NCBI GenBank assembly: GCA_004431415.1
Contig: QPMI01000709.1
Coordinates: 124,001-188,000, forward strand
Length of the DNA stretch: 64,000 nt
From: Cyanophora paradoxa
Lineage: Eukaryota > Glaucocystophyceae > Cyanophorales > Cyanophoraceae
Direction: 5' to 3'
Positions within the stretch are counted from its first letter, which is position 1. Every line of letters starts with the position of its first letter. The translations under genes and the position numbers were made by a program. Below the pieces are notes generated by a model that was given only the letters and a program-made list of their open reading frames with translations, ran no database searches and was not told the DNA's origin. This document shows, piece after piece, positions 35,801 to 46,883 of this stretch.

Positions 35801-37385
35801 TGAAGAGGTCACCGTGGTTGTGCGCCCCCGCACCCTTGCACCCGCGCGCCCGCGCGCCGCGCCTCATCGGGTGGTGGACTCCCGTACAGATCACGCCGTC
35901 GCCGTCGCCCACTCCGGGCGCCAACGCGACCGCGTCGGCCGCCAACGCCACCGCCGCCGCCGCCGACAACTCGACCGCCACTGCCGATGCCCCGTCCTCC
36001 GAGGTCCGCCCCGCTTTCCTGTAAGGATCGGTGCGGGTTGGCCCGCCGAGCCGGAACGCAGGAGGAGGCGAGCAAGCCGCCGGCGGAGGAGGGCGCCGAG
36101 TCCGGGGACGACGAGGCGGCGACGCCTGCGCCCTCGGCGACGCCCGAGGCCGCCAAGAAGGAGAAGGACGAGAAGAAGGACGAGAAGAAGGACGAGCAGG
36201 TCAAGACCAAGACCTTCAAGAAGTACCACAAGGCACGCTTGCGCAGAGAGCCGATCCAAGCTCGCAGCGCCGCCCGCTGACGGCTCCGGCGTGGCAGGTG
36301 ACCCTGAAGGTCAAGTGGAACTCGCACAACGAGCCGTACCCCCTCACGGACGCCGAGTTCAAGACGGCCGTCAAGCGGTGCGCGGGCCGCGTGTGAGGGG
36401 TGTGCGGGGTCTGAGCGGGCGGGGCAGGCTGGGCGACCTGGCGGACGCGGACCGGCTGAAGAAGGAGCGGGAGGACGCGAAGAACGCGGTGGAGGCGTTC
36501 GTGTACGAGGCGAAGGAGAAGCTCTCGGCGGAGGGCGTGGAGGCCGTCACGACGGAGGCGCAGCGGGAGGCGATGATCGCCGCGCTCGACGCCGCCGAGT
36601 CCTGGCTCTACGACGACGGCGCCGAGGCCACGACGGCCCAGTACAAGGCCAAGCTCGCCGAGATCCGCAAGGAGCCCGACGCCGTCCAGGCCCGCCCTGC
36701 GCGCCTCGATCTACACTACAAGCTCTTCTCTGACAGGGCACCGCAGGTCCGGATCGCGGAGCTGACGGCGCGCCCGAAGGCGTTCGCAGAGTGCCGTGAA
36801 GCGGTGAACCTGACGCGGACGGGCACCGAACTGCTGGCGACGGACGCGCCGCACATCACCGAGGAGGCGCGCGCCAAGTTCCTCAACGAGAGCGTCGACC
36901 GCACCGAGAAGTGGTGCGCGGACAAGGAGGCCGAGCAGGAGAAGAAGGCGCCGCACGAGACGCCGGCCGTCCTCTCCTCCGAAATCGCCGCCAAGACCAG
37001 CGACCTCATCTACCGCTTCCGCGTCCTCAAGGCGAGCTTTTGTATATATTTCCTTGCTCCAAGCAGCCTTCCGACGATCTCGCAGAACACGCCAAAGCCG
37101 AAGCCGAAGGTCGAGAAGGCGAACGCGACGGCCGCCAAGAACGGCACGAAGGAGGAGGCCGCGGAGGAGGACGAGGAGGAGGACGAGGAGGCCGAGGACG
37201 AGCAGGAGGGGCCGGGCGCCGCCGGGAAGAAGGGCGCCGGCGAGGCAGAGGGCGCCGGCGACGGCAGCAGCAGCGAGGAGAACGCCCGCGATAGCGCCGG
37301 CAAGGCCGGCTCTGCCGAGGGTGGCCAAGGCGAGGGTGACGCCGACGGGGAGGGCGAGGGCGAGGGCAAGAAGGACGAGCTCTGA
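32870..37385 (+). CDS. HYOU1: ER lumenal HSP70-family chaperone HYOU1/GRP170
   Basis: GRP170 (Lhs1) is the ER member of the HSP110 class, a nucleotide exchange factor for BiP and a holdase. A signal peptide ([20 protein letters not shown]) is followed by the ATPase start [14 protein letters not shown]. Further exons give [77 protein letters not shown] and [19 protein letters not shown]. The sugar-binding half is [20 protein letters not shown] then [21 protein letters not shown] long acidic loop, a helical lid and a Lys/Glu-rich tail end in KDEL, the ER retrieval signal. Some introns are almost pure C tracts (34069-34112). Coding sequence is extremely GC-rich. Confidence 0.95.
34069..34112 (+). 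repeat. Poly-C intron tract in HYOU1
   Basis: Runs of 13 and 16 C separated by one T, followed by TTT and more C, fill most of a short intron. The complement is a poly-G template that could form G-quadruplex-type structures. Confidence 0.85.
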
Positions 37386-38269
37386 AGGCGCCCTTGTAAG
37401 CAGTTATCATTCTATGCAGTTTAAAAGGCAGTGAGTTCACACGCTACACTGGTGTTGTACTCGCTCATGCGAGCTGCACAATGCACTTGGCCATGGGGCC
37501 CGGGGAACCCGGTCCGGGCGTGGTAGGGAACGCAAAAACTTTGAGATTCAAGCCCGGCCCAAGGACCCGGGGGCCCCACCGTGGCACCTAACTTAGTAAG
37601 AAGCCCTCCGAGGCTCAGGGCCTGAAGCCTTGAAGCCTTGGATCCGCGAGTGTCTGGTACCAAATCCCTGCGGCCACTGAGCCTCGGAGCACATGTACTG
37701 TCACACGAGCTGTACCTTCAAGGCTTAGTACAGCACTTCGAGGCTTTGATCATGACTCGTGATGACATCATGGCATTGATCATGATAATTACTAATAATC
37801 ATAGTATAAGTAATGTTAATGCAACATTCAAGATTCAGGGGAGGACCGGGGAGAGCTGCCGCGCGGCAGTGCACCCAGCCCAGCCTGGCCCAGTGGCAGC
37901 CTGGCAGGGGGGACTCGGGATCCGCTACTGGGCCACTCAGTGACTAAGCCTGAAAACTCCACTCCGAGGCTCCAGGAACTTCGGAAGCCGCGAGCCTAAT
38001 TGCCATTAAGTTAAGATTGGCCAGTGGAGCTTGCCAAGTTGGCCGCCGGCTCTAGATCTGATCATGATCATGATGTCGATATCAGCGTCACGGCGTGGCA
38101 CCCATGGCCAGACCCCCTAGGCCTATAGCCGCTGAGCTAGGCCTCCCAACATGAAGCCATAGGCTGGACCTGGCTGGTCATGATCAGGACCTGCCAGGGT
38201 AGTCCCCTTGCAATTGGGAGGAAGGACCCTTGGGCTGGTCCAGTTTGCAACGCCTCAACCAGCACAACT
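37386..38269. other. 884-base repeat-bearing intergenic region
   Basis: No gene is apparent. It carries GAGCCTCGGAG at 37679-37689 and its reverse complement at 37606-37616 and 37962-37972. GATC clusters lie near 37745-37800 and 38050-38085, GGCCACTCAGTGAC at 37931-37944 and TTGCCAAGTTGGCCG at 38031-38045. The last about 150 bases should hold the CbbY promoter. Confidence 0.6.
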
Positions 38270-39869
38270 ATGCAGGCGTTCGCAACCGTCCTCCCCGTCA
38301 CGCCCCGACAGCCGCGCACGCCGGCATGCACGGCGGCCGTACGCGCGGCGTCGTTCGCCGGCCGCGCCGCGGCTGCGCGCGTTCTGCGCGCGAACAAGTC
38401 GGGTGCGCAACACGGCGCTGGGGCAAGCTGTGTGTTCGGCACGTCTTATGCTTCCATGCAGCTAACTACTACGGTGCGCGATTCACCGCCAAGCAGCCGG
38501 CAGTCACGTTCACGGTCGAGTGCAAGAAGGTCAGCGCGTTTCTGCGCGCATGGGAGGCGAAGGCCGCTGACGTACAGTATGAAAGCGCACCGAAGAGAAG
38601 CAGAACAAAGCTCTCCTGCTCGATTGCGGTGAGGCACATCCCAGCTCGTGCAACCTGCTCTCACTGATCCCCGCGTCTGGTGCAGACGGCGTGATTGCGG
38701 ACACCGAGCGGTGCAGTCCGTTCTCTAGTTGTTTAGATACGGCTTCTCACGGGAGGGGACAGCGACGGCCACCGCATCTCTTTCAACCGCGCGTTCGAGG
38801 AGTTCGGCATCAACGCAGAGTGGGGCGTCGAGGAGTACGGTGAGCTGGTGAAGATCGGCGGCGGCAAGGAGCGCATGACCGCATACTTCGATCAGGTCCG
38901 CAGCGCTGATCGCGCACTCCCCTACTTTTGATGCGGCGGGTTGTTGTGAAAGCTGACTAAGATCAATTTCAGGTTGGCTGGCCGGAGGCTGCGATTGCGA
39001 AGCAGTCCGTTTTTATGTTATATCACCTTGAACTCTCTAATGTTCCTCTGATAGTGGCGGCGGCGACAAGAAGAAGCTGATCGCAGAGCTCCACAAGGCA
39101 AGCTTTCCACGCATGTCGACTTGATTTTCTGCTTTCCTTAGACTGTTCGGACCGCAGTTGAAGACCAAGCTTTTCATGGATCTTGTCGGTCGTGGCGAGC
39201 TCCCTGCTCGGCCGGGGTATGCTTTGTCCGGCCTGATGCTCGGCGATGTGGCCCGAAATTATTGGCGCAGCATTGTGCGGCTGGTTGATGAGGCCATTGC
39301 TGCTGACTACCGCATCTCGGTTTGCTCAACAAGCAATGAAAATTCTGTCAGCGCGATCATGGATGAGGTCTTTGGTCCGGATCGTGTCGCACAGTTCGAT
39401 GGCCTCTTTGCAGGTTTCCATGTTCACCTTTCTGCCACAGTGCTGGGTGTCCTCATTATCTAAATTTCTTCTCTCGCGATCGCACTCAGGTGACATGGTC
39501 TCCAAGAAGAAGCCTCACCCCGAGATTTACATCAAAGCTAGCGAGTTCCTTAACGTCCCCCCTGAGAAGTAAGCAACAGAGTTCTGATTTCTACCAGCCC
39601 TTAAACTTGTCCATCAGGTGCGTTGTCATTGAGGATAGCGGTATTGGGCTCGAGGCGGCCAAGGCAGCCAATATGAACTGCATTGTGACTCTCTCCTCTT
39701 ATACTGGTGGCGAGAACTTCAATGGAGCCGATGCAATTGTCCCCTCTCTTGATGTCAGTTCTGCATCCCGCCCCCTGCATTCGTGGGAGACTGTTGACTT
39801 TCGTTGTATACGCAGGAGGGCAACGTCACCCTTACGACCCTTGAGGATCTCATCAACAAGCGTGCCTAA
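38270..39869 (+). CDS. CBBY: Plastid CbbY-type HAD phosphatase (xylulose-1,5-bisphosphate phosphatase)
   Basis: Plant and algal CbbY removes xylulose-1,5-bisphosphate, a misfire product that inhibits Rubisco. The first about 60 residues are rich in Ala, Arg, Ser and Thr and begin MQAFATVLPVTPRQPRTP, like a chloroplast transit peptide and without a hydrophobic signal peptide. The HAD core gives motif I LLDCDGVIADTER (split by introns), then DGHRISFNRAFEEFGINAEW, YGELVKIGGGKERMTAYFDQ, VCSTSNENSVSAI (motif II), MVSKKKPHPEIYIKASEFL and CVVIEDSGIGLEAAKAANMN (motif IV). It ends NVTLTTLEDLINKRA. Cap residues KIGGGKER match plastid CbbY. About nine short introns are present; the exact junctions near 38460-38640 are uncertain. 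Confidence 0.92.
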
Positions 39870-40257
39870 GAGCGAATTTAGTGCAACATCGCTCCATTTA
39901 ATGTTAAGATGTCGATGATACTTTTCAAGAAGGACACGTACTCAAAACGCAGGTCGTTACGTAGAAGGGAATAGAATCACTTGGATCCAGGTTAAATCAT
40001 CGCATTTGGACACGTACTCAAAACGCAGGTCCGGGCTACAAGTGTGGGAATGTACACTGCGGCCGCCGTGGCCGCGGGCCCAGCCCACCAGCGAGCGGGC
40101 CGGGCTGGCTGACCTAAGCTCAGTCATCCAACCCCTATTCTGGGATCCTTCAATCATCCTTTTCTGCGCAATCCGGCCGGCACTGGATCAAAGATCCCAA
40201 TCGCTATTCCCTTCTACATACGTCCCACGAGCTGAAGATGGCAAAGAGACATGGGTC
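39870..40257. other. Convergent 3' spacer, CbbY / ARP2, with a direct repeat
   Basis: 388 bases lie between converging stops. A 24-base direct repeat (starting GGACACGTACTCAAAACG) occurs at 39932-39955 and 40008-40031, starting 76 bases apart. Confidence 0.7.
39932..40031 (+). repeat. 24-base direct repeat, two exact copies
   Basis: Copies at 39932-39955 and 40008-40031 are identical over 24 bases. The 52 bases between them are unrelated to the unit. Confidence 0.85.
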
Positions 40258-42001
40258 TTATATGGCTGTTGGCAGCTTCGCAAGGCAGTGGGCCAGTCCG
40301 TGCCTCTTGAACTCATCTCGAGTGGCCCACCAGTCTTCGTCTCGATCCTGATTTAGCTGATTAACAATGGGCTTGGATTTCCCAGCCAATAAAGAGCACC
40401 TTCATAATATCTGCTAAGACAGCGCCACCTGTGAATACCATATACATCCTGCGTGGCTGGTCTTCGACCCTGATCTTGATCACCTACCCACAGAGCAGTG
40501 AGTTACTGAATGTGGGAAGAGAAGGATGGAGAGCTGCATACGTCCTTCCTGCTTTGATCGCCCTGCAAGATACGCTCGAAGTGCAGATTCTTGATGTCTT
40601 TCTCGAGCCGACTGGGAAGCCCTGCAAACATGCTGCTGCCCCCAGAAAGGACGATGTGCTTGTACAGCTGCCGAGTGCATCAGCATTCACATCATCAAAG
40701 TCAGCGAGAAAGCCAACACACATCCGGGCGAATACTGATGTCCGAAGCCTAAAAAGAAGTTCAGACGAAAGTTTGTAACCGATAAAGGACGAAGGTTCAC
40801 CTGAATTGCGGAAAAAACCTCCTCGGCGATGCCAGGACCTTCCACATTGATTGCGCCCGGGTGGAAGAGGACCTCAGCTGCTTCATACCGCTCCCGCCCG
40901 ATTTGGACTGTCCGACCATCTGGCAGCTGTGCCAGCTCAGTGAGAGAGGGCTGGAAGAGAAGAAGAGGGGCAGAGAGATAGTGAACCGTATAGCTCTTGA
41001 CAAGCGCTGTCGTCTCCACAGCCAGGCGCTTGTCCGTCTCTATATCATAGCTGAAGAGGAGTTAAGAAAGTCATACACACACGCACACACTATGCAAGCA
41101 CAGGTTTTCGTAGAAAAGCACCTCACGTAGCAAAGCTTCTCTTTCATCTGCCTGACAGTTTCGAAGTCGGCTGTCCTATTGAACGAGTATCTGAGCTCAA
41201 GGTTAGAAACTGTGCCACCTGAATCGCAATGAGCATTCTGGCGAACCCCCTGTTGGTCAAGAGCTTGATGAGATGATTTGTCACCGCTCGCCCAGCTATG
41301 TTTATCCTTCGTGACGCGTTTCGGATGGCAAAGCCATCGTAGACTGGAACCACGTGTGTGACGCCTTCCCCAGAGTCCACAACCACACCCGTAGACAGGC
41401 CTGGAAGAGGGATAAATTATCACTCAAACCATCAAACACTGTGAGTGCGCGTACCTTGAGCATACAAAGTCAGCACGGCTTGTATCTGTACGTAGACTGC
41501 CGAGAATTTGTACTGCTCGAACATGACGCGCACGAGCTTCTCCCGGTTTTCCTTGGGGTTCATAGGCGCCTCGGTGAGCAGGACCTTGCACTCCTCCGGA
41601 CGGATGCGCAGGCGGTCGAAAAACGTGTAATCAAATACATACAGCATGTCCTGATGGCGCTTCAGCGCTAGGCGGCGAGCATGCGCGACGCCGCGGCAAG
41701 CACCTCCCAGTTGCGGATGATACCGTTCTCAACTGGATACGAGATCTCGAGCGCATGCCGCAGATCGCTGCACTCGTCGCCCACGTTGATATCCTTGATC
41801 TGCTTGCCGTCGATCTTCTCCTCGAACCGCATCACGGGCCGGCCGACCATGCAAGGAAACACGGCGCGCGGGAAGTTCTCCCCCGCGAACCCGCATTTGA
41901 TGAACTGCCTCGCGTTAGGCGAAGTATACGCGGCAGGGCGCAATCCGGCGAGTCCGCACCCCTGTGCCTATGTCAACTACTACAACGCGCTTGGCGGACA
42001 T
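40258..42001 (-). CDS. ARP2: Actin-related protein 2 (ARP2)
   Basis: ARP2 is an actin-like subunit of the Arp2/3 complex, which nucleates branched actin. It starts [14 protein letters not shown] (phosphate loop 1). Then come [118 protein letters not shown] (loop 2), [20 protein letters not shown] and [20 protein letters not shown]. The C-terminus reads [14 protein letters not shown] and ends LPTAI. Landmarks are closer to ARP2 than to actin, notably [20 protein letters not shown] and the [16 protein letters not shown] stretch. About eight introns separate the exons. The gene is intact and diverges from PEMT. Confidence 0.92.
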
Positions 42002-42386
42002 GGTTTGCGCCGCGCGGGCTAAGCGGTCAGTTGGTCAGTTGCGAGCTGCAGCTGCACGGACGGCAGCGAGCAGCGGGGCAGCCGCTGCTGCGTTCAAATG
42101 CTCTAGCTAGGGCGCAGCCCGCCGCTCGCAGAGCTCACAGCTCGGCCACTCAGCTACGCTCAGCCTTTTGAGCCACTGAGTGACTTCTAGAGCCACTCAG
42201 AGACCCGCCGTACGCGTGTCGTCTCGAAAACCCCGACCGTGTCCAAAGCCCGCGCTCGACTCCCGCAGAGTCCCCTTTGAGATTAACCGCCGTTGCGCCA
42301 GCCGCCGCGAGCGCGCGCTGGGTTAGACGGGCGCTAGCTACAGCTAGTTCTATAGTTATTGAATCAGCGCGGCAGACCCTCGCGAC
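42002..42386. promoter_or_regulatory. Divergent promoter region, ARP2 / PEMT
   Basis: 385 bases separate head-to-head start codons. The stretch carries GCCACTGAGTGAC at 42171-42183 and a near repeat GAGCCACTCAGAG just downstream, words shared with other gaps. Confidence 0.5.
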
Positions 42387-43303
42387 ATGCTGGACGCCAC
42401 GCACATGACGCGCGAGGTCTGGGAGTGCGCCATCGTTGTCGTCCTGTGCCCGCTCATCTGGAACGCGATCGCGCGCTTCGAGTACAAGACCCGGGCGATT
42501 ACGCGCGCCGTCGGCTCGCGCTACACCGGCTGCTACCTCCTCGCGACGTGGATCTTCTGCTTCTCCCTGTACCGTGATTACAAGTGTGCCCGCCTTTACG
42601 CGCCGCCGAGCGTCCCTCGGGATCAATTCGCGCGCGCCAGGTTCAAGGAAGCTATCGACCCTCAGCCCCCGGCGGCGGCGTTCGACAACGCCCTGGTCAA
42701 GCTCCTTGCCGTCGCACTTTACTGCTTCGGCCTTGTAATGGTTCTGTCATCGATGTGGGTGCTGGGCGTGACGGGCACCTACTTGGGAGACTATTTTGGA
42801 ATCCTTATGGACGCAAAGGTGGAGGGCTTCCCCTTCAACGTGATGAATAACCCTATGTACAACGGGTCTTCCATCCTCTTCCTCTCGCATGCGCTCTGGT
42901 GCGACTGTGCCTGGCCTCGTGGACCGAATTTTGCCGCTCTCCTGACAAGATTGCTGAAGGACTGCCAAGCCGATGGGCGCCATTCTCGCAGGCTGGGTTT
43001 TCATTGTCTACCGATTCGCGATCATCTTTGAGGGGTCAGCCTCGTAACCCGTTTTCTCTTCGACCTCTTCACTCACTTGCTGAGCTCAGATCCTTCACCT
43101 CGTACATATATGCCAACCGGCACAAGAAGCACGGTCCAGCGCTCCCCAAATCCTACGATCGAGGTGAGCAGTCAATTCCTGTGACTGTGTCCTTGCAGTC
43201 GTCTTCTCACAGCAGGTGCACTCGCCCAGATCCAGCCATGCCTTTAAGGAGAGCTCTTGGGAAGCTATTGGGAGGGAAGTCGGCTGGAAAGAAGACTTTT
43301 TAA
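42387..43303 (+). CDS. PEMT: Phosphatidylethanolamine / phospholipid N-methyltransferase (PEMT)
   Basis: PEMT is an ER multi-span enzyme that methylates phosphatidylethanolamine, or its mono/dimethyl forms, to phosphatidylcholine with S-adenosylmethionine. The first helix and loop read PLIWNAIARFEYKTRAITRA then VGSRYTGCYLLATWIFCFSL. A later helix reads LSSMWVLGVTGTYLGDYFGI, followed by EGFPFNVMNNPMYNGSSILF, a SAM-binding signature, and EGPFTSYIYANRHKKHGP with the conserved glutamate. About four membrane helices fit a protein near 210-230 residues. The last exon is ambiguous: different acceptors after YDR give different tails, one ending GKSAGKKTF, a possible dilysine ER-retrieval signal. The 3' boundary is therefore approximate. 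Confidence 0.88.
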
Positions 43304-43686
43304 GGACCAGAGTCTCTAGTCAGTTTACCACAGTGCAGTGGTCTGTGTTTTCAAATTTTCAGAACCAGTACAACCTAGCCGCTGAGCTATATGTAGCTGG
43401 CCTAGCTATACGGCGTAACCAGTAGGCTCATCTCTCGACTTGACACTTTACGGATACCACGGATATACAGTCTCGGTACGTCGATCCGGACTCGCCCCCC
43501 GCCGCTGCGAAATTTGGCCGTGTACCCCCAAAAGAGCCTCTCACGGCGTGCGCGCGCGGCTCCGGGACAGTCCGTTACGCATCTACCGAAAAGAATCGTT
43601 CTAAGGTTCGCGTGTGCGAGACCCCCCCCGACCTATTCGCCCACTCATCGCGCGTGTGCCGCGCCGTACAGCACGGGGCGGCTACG

Positions 43687-46118
43687 ATGGACCAGCTCTT
43701 AAGCACGGATGATATCGACCCTTCGCTTCTCCAAGCACTAGAGGACACCTCGCTGGACCCGACACCCGCACGTAAGCTCGCGGATCTTCGTCTCCGCTCG
43801 GCAGTACCGACATCGCTAACGCGGAAGGCAGCAAGCAAGGCTTCATCTTACCGCCCCCCTGAACAAGGCGGCGAGTGGACATCGAAAGCCACCGGAACTT
43901 TTCTCTGGGGCGGTGGCACTGGGAATGCAGCCCGCGATCAGATTTTCGCTGCAGCGCTGGTTGCAGGCAAGCGCGTGCGATGGTCCGCCGGCCCTCTGCT
44001 AATGCCCCATCACAGCGGCTAAGGAGGAGGGCGGTGAATCGGACCTCGCCGCGGCGCTTGCTTTGATCCAAAAGCAGCAGCAGCGCGAAGCCGCCCAGGC
44101 TGCCCAGCTCGCACGTTCGCAAGAAGATGCCGGCCAGCCAGGCCAATCGAAGTCCGAGGGCGAGAAGGATCGTACGTCACCTGTTGTGCATCCTTCGTCG
44201 TTGCGCTTGCGTAATGTTGTGCTTTGCAGCTTCGAGCGCTGGCCGTGCGCAGGCTGGTCAGCGCCGGACACCGCCGCCGGCGCCCCCGGTACCTGCGCCT
44301 CGCGCTACGCAGTGCGACGCGTTGTAACAGACACGGCTGTATTACAGGTTCCGGAGTGGTGGAACACATTTGTGCAAGCCGTCCGAATGAAGTTCTCGGG
44401 CCCCTCTATGCCTGGCGTGATGGGTGCCGGTCCGCAGGCTCCTTGCACGGAGTTTGCGGAGTAATTAATGCGCACGCAGAATCGCAACGCGGTCCCCAGA
44501 TCGCGGACGCCGTCCACGAATGTACGTTCATGCCCATCGCAACGATGCGCACGCTACCTGCCTGACGAATGCGCAGCGCTTCCGGGGTGGCGCGAATTCG
44601 AGCTCGGCATGCAGTCCGGTGCCGTGGACGCACTGGGGCAGAAGGCAGTACCAAGCCCTGAGGCCGTGGCCCTTGCGGGTGCGCTTCCGTGGATAGCTTG
44701 AAGCTCCATTACGTGACTGTCAGCAGGGGCGCGGCGCAAGGAGAATGCTGCTCCCGAGAACGCCAACCTCACGCAGCAGCAGCTCATCCAGCAGCTTTAC
44801 GGAATGCAGATTGCTGCCGCTCACAACCTCGCTGGCAATGCTGCGCAGCCAGTAGCCCCGCAGGGTTCGCGGCTGCTTATTTTTCACGCCCGCGCTCCAC
44901 TGATGTGCCTCTCGTGGACTGCAGCCCAGTGGGACCTCGCGGCTGCTGCGCGCAACGCGATCTCGAACCCTCAGCTTTCGATGCCTGGCATGAGCTCCCC
45001 GGACGCCGCCGCGGCCGCTGCGGCAGCGGCCATCTACCGCAATGCCGGTGCACATGCTTTGCTGCACTCGATTCAATTCGCATTAAGCGCAATGCCTCAG
45101 GCTTGGCCGCCGGAGGCCAGTACAACCTGCAGAACGCCAACCTCGCCGGGCTAACAGCAAGGACCCCCCCTCCCCAGGCTGGGTCGTCGGCGGCAGCAGC
45201 CAACGCCGCGTATCTTTCGGCGTATGCCGCGGCTCTTGCGGCTCAACAGAACCCTGCCAATGCTTATCTGCAACGGTTGTACGGAGCGGCCGGCGTCCCA
45301 GGCGTTGGCCAGGGCCGCGCCCAGCGCTCCCTGCTCCAGGTGCCTTTCTCCGTGCGATACCGATGTCCAAAGTGTCTGCTCTGATTTCGATTAGGATTAC
45401 GCCCACGATCGTCAGCGGCTCCTTGAAGAGCTCAAGTACGCTGTTCTGCAGGCGAGCTTCCTGTTGTTGCAGTGTTTCGTACCCGCCTGCTGCACTTGAC
45501 CGTCGTGCAGGCCGAGATCGTCCGGCGCTCCATTGCTGAGTGCTGGTCCGAGAACCGCCGGGTCAGAGACCAGATTCGGGTTCGTGCAATAAGGTGTTCA
45601 AGTGACTCTTATTTACACATCATTGCAGGCGTATGCGTCTGCGATTGCCCATGATGCTGCCATGCTTCAAGCAGTGAAGGCCCAGTACTACAGGGTACGC
45701 ATTCTTTGGCTCTGATCGTGGTGATTCGAGTTATTGACAATCCAATCAGGCGGCAGAAATCGCTCACAACCTGCGGGAGATCAGTGTGTTTTGAGTCACA
45801 TACATTTTGCGCTTCGCCCTGCTGACGTATTTGCGTGCTTGCAGGTGCCAAGCTGGCAGATGAGCTTGCACAGGTGACAGTTTTTTTTTCGGATGGTTTT
45901 CCTTCTTGCTGACACAGCAATTCAGAATTTTGTCGGATTGGATTGATCAACGCGATGCACAGTCATCCTCTATCATCCTCTACAGCTCATACATGTTGTA
46001 TTCCTTGTTTTTGACCCGTACTCAGTTTCAATCTCAGTTTCAAATCTCTGAGTTTCCGTGTACATCTAGCGCAGACATTTCTACAGTGTTACCAGCGCAG
46101 ATAGAGACTTTAGGATAG
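43687..46118 (+). CDS. Unrecognised Ala/Gln-rich protein with C-terminal coiled coil
   Basis: I do not recognise this family. It begins MDQLLSTDDIDPSLLQALED, followed by PTPARKLADLRLRSAV and GGEWTSKATGTFLWGGGTGN. Next is a charged helix DLAAALALIQKQQQREAAQA. Then a Pro-rich segment (RRTPPPAPPVPAPRA), VPEWWNTFVQAVRMKF, LTQQQLIQQLYGMQIAAAHN, and long Ala-rich stretches (SPDAAAAAAAAAIYRNAG; AAYLSAYAAALAAQQNPANA). The C-terminus is a regular helix with coiled-coil spacing: DRQRLLEELKYAVLQ, AEIVRRSIAECWSENRRVRD, ASAIAHDAAMLQAVKAQYYR. There are ten or more introns. A nuclear scaffold or co-regulator is possible, but that is only inferred from composition. The 3' end (45870-46118) is uncertain. GC and codon use match the neighbours, so it looks like a genuine resident gene. 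Confidence 0.6.
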
Positions 46119-46883
46119 TTCAATTCGTTTTTAGTATCGAGCTCTACCTGAGAGGAGGCAATGCGGCAAGGTGTCTGTATCGCAATTGCGCAGTCCAGAT
46201 AGCGGAGAGCTCGAGTGCTACGGTGCACATCTTCGTGCATGGGCTGCTGTTGGCCATGGGCACCAGCTTACTAAGTTATTTACTGAGGCCCTGAGGTTGC
46301 AATCGACCTGCAAATCGCAATTGCAATTGGAATCATCGGATCTCGAAACTTGATCGAAATGGCACGAATCTCCAGGCCGCCGGGCCCAGTGGCCTTGCCA
46401 AGTTGCCAAGTTGGCCGTGGGCACGGGATGTCGACCCGTGACCGGCCAGCGGTGGCCCCCCGCCCTGCCAGGCTGGGCCCCGCCGGCCCCGCCGGGGCCG
46501 CGCGCCTGCATGCGCCCTACTCGGCCAGCTGCAGTACTAGTCACTGAGTGGCCCTAGATCTCCCCGGGCCCGGAGTCCGAGGCTAGGCTCAGCCTGAATT
46601 AATACATTCGACGTGGCCCGCGGACTCTGGGAAAAATAAATCGATACGTCCAAATTTAAACCCTAGTCTGAATTACTTCGCAATCGCCCTGAAATCACCT
46701 TAGTCTTCAAATCATCTAGCCTCGTCCCTGCTCATATGCATGAAATCAAAATCCAACGTGAACGTCTCCCCAGACTGAAATCACAGCCTAAAGCAAGACT
46801 GAATTCAGTTGCCCCCTGGTCAGCCCGGAGTGCCGTGCATGTATATCAATAGAGCCGAACGAAGAACTCTTGATTCAGAGCGC
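46119..46883. other. Convergent intergenic region with shared repeat words
   Basis: 765 bases hold TTGCCAAGTTGGCCG at 46403-46417 preceded by an overlapping extra TTGCCAAG, GTCACTGAGTGGCC at 46540-46553, and an AGTACTAGTC word also found near 12859. The stretch 46600-46810 is AT-rich. No coding frame is credible. Confidence 0.55.
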
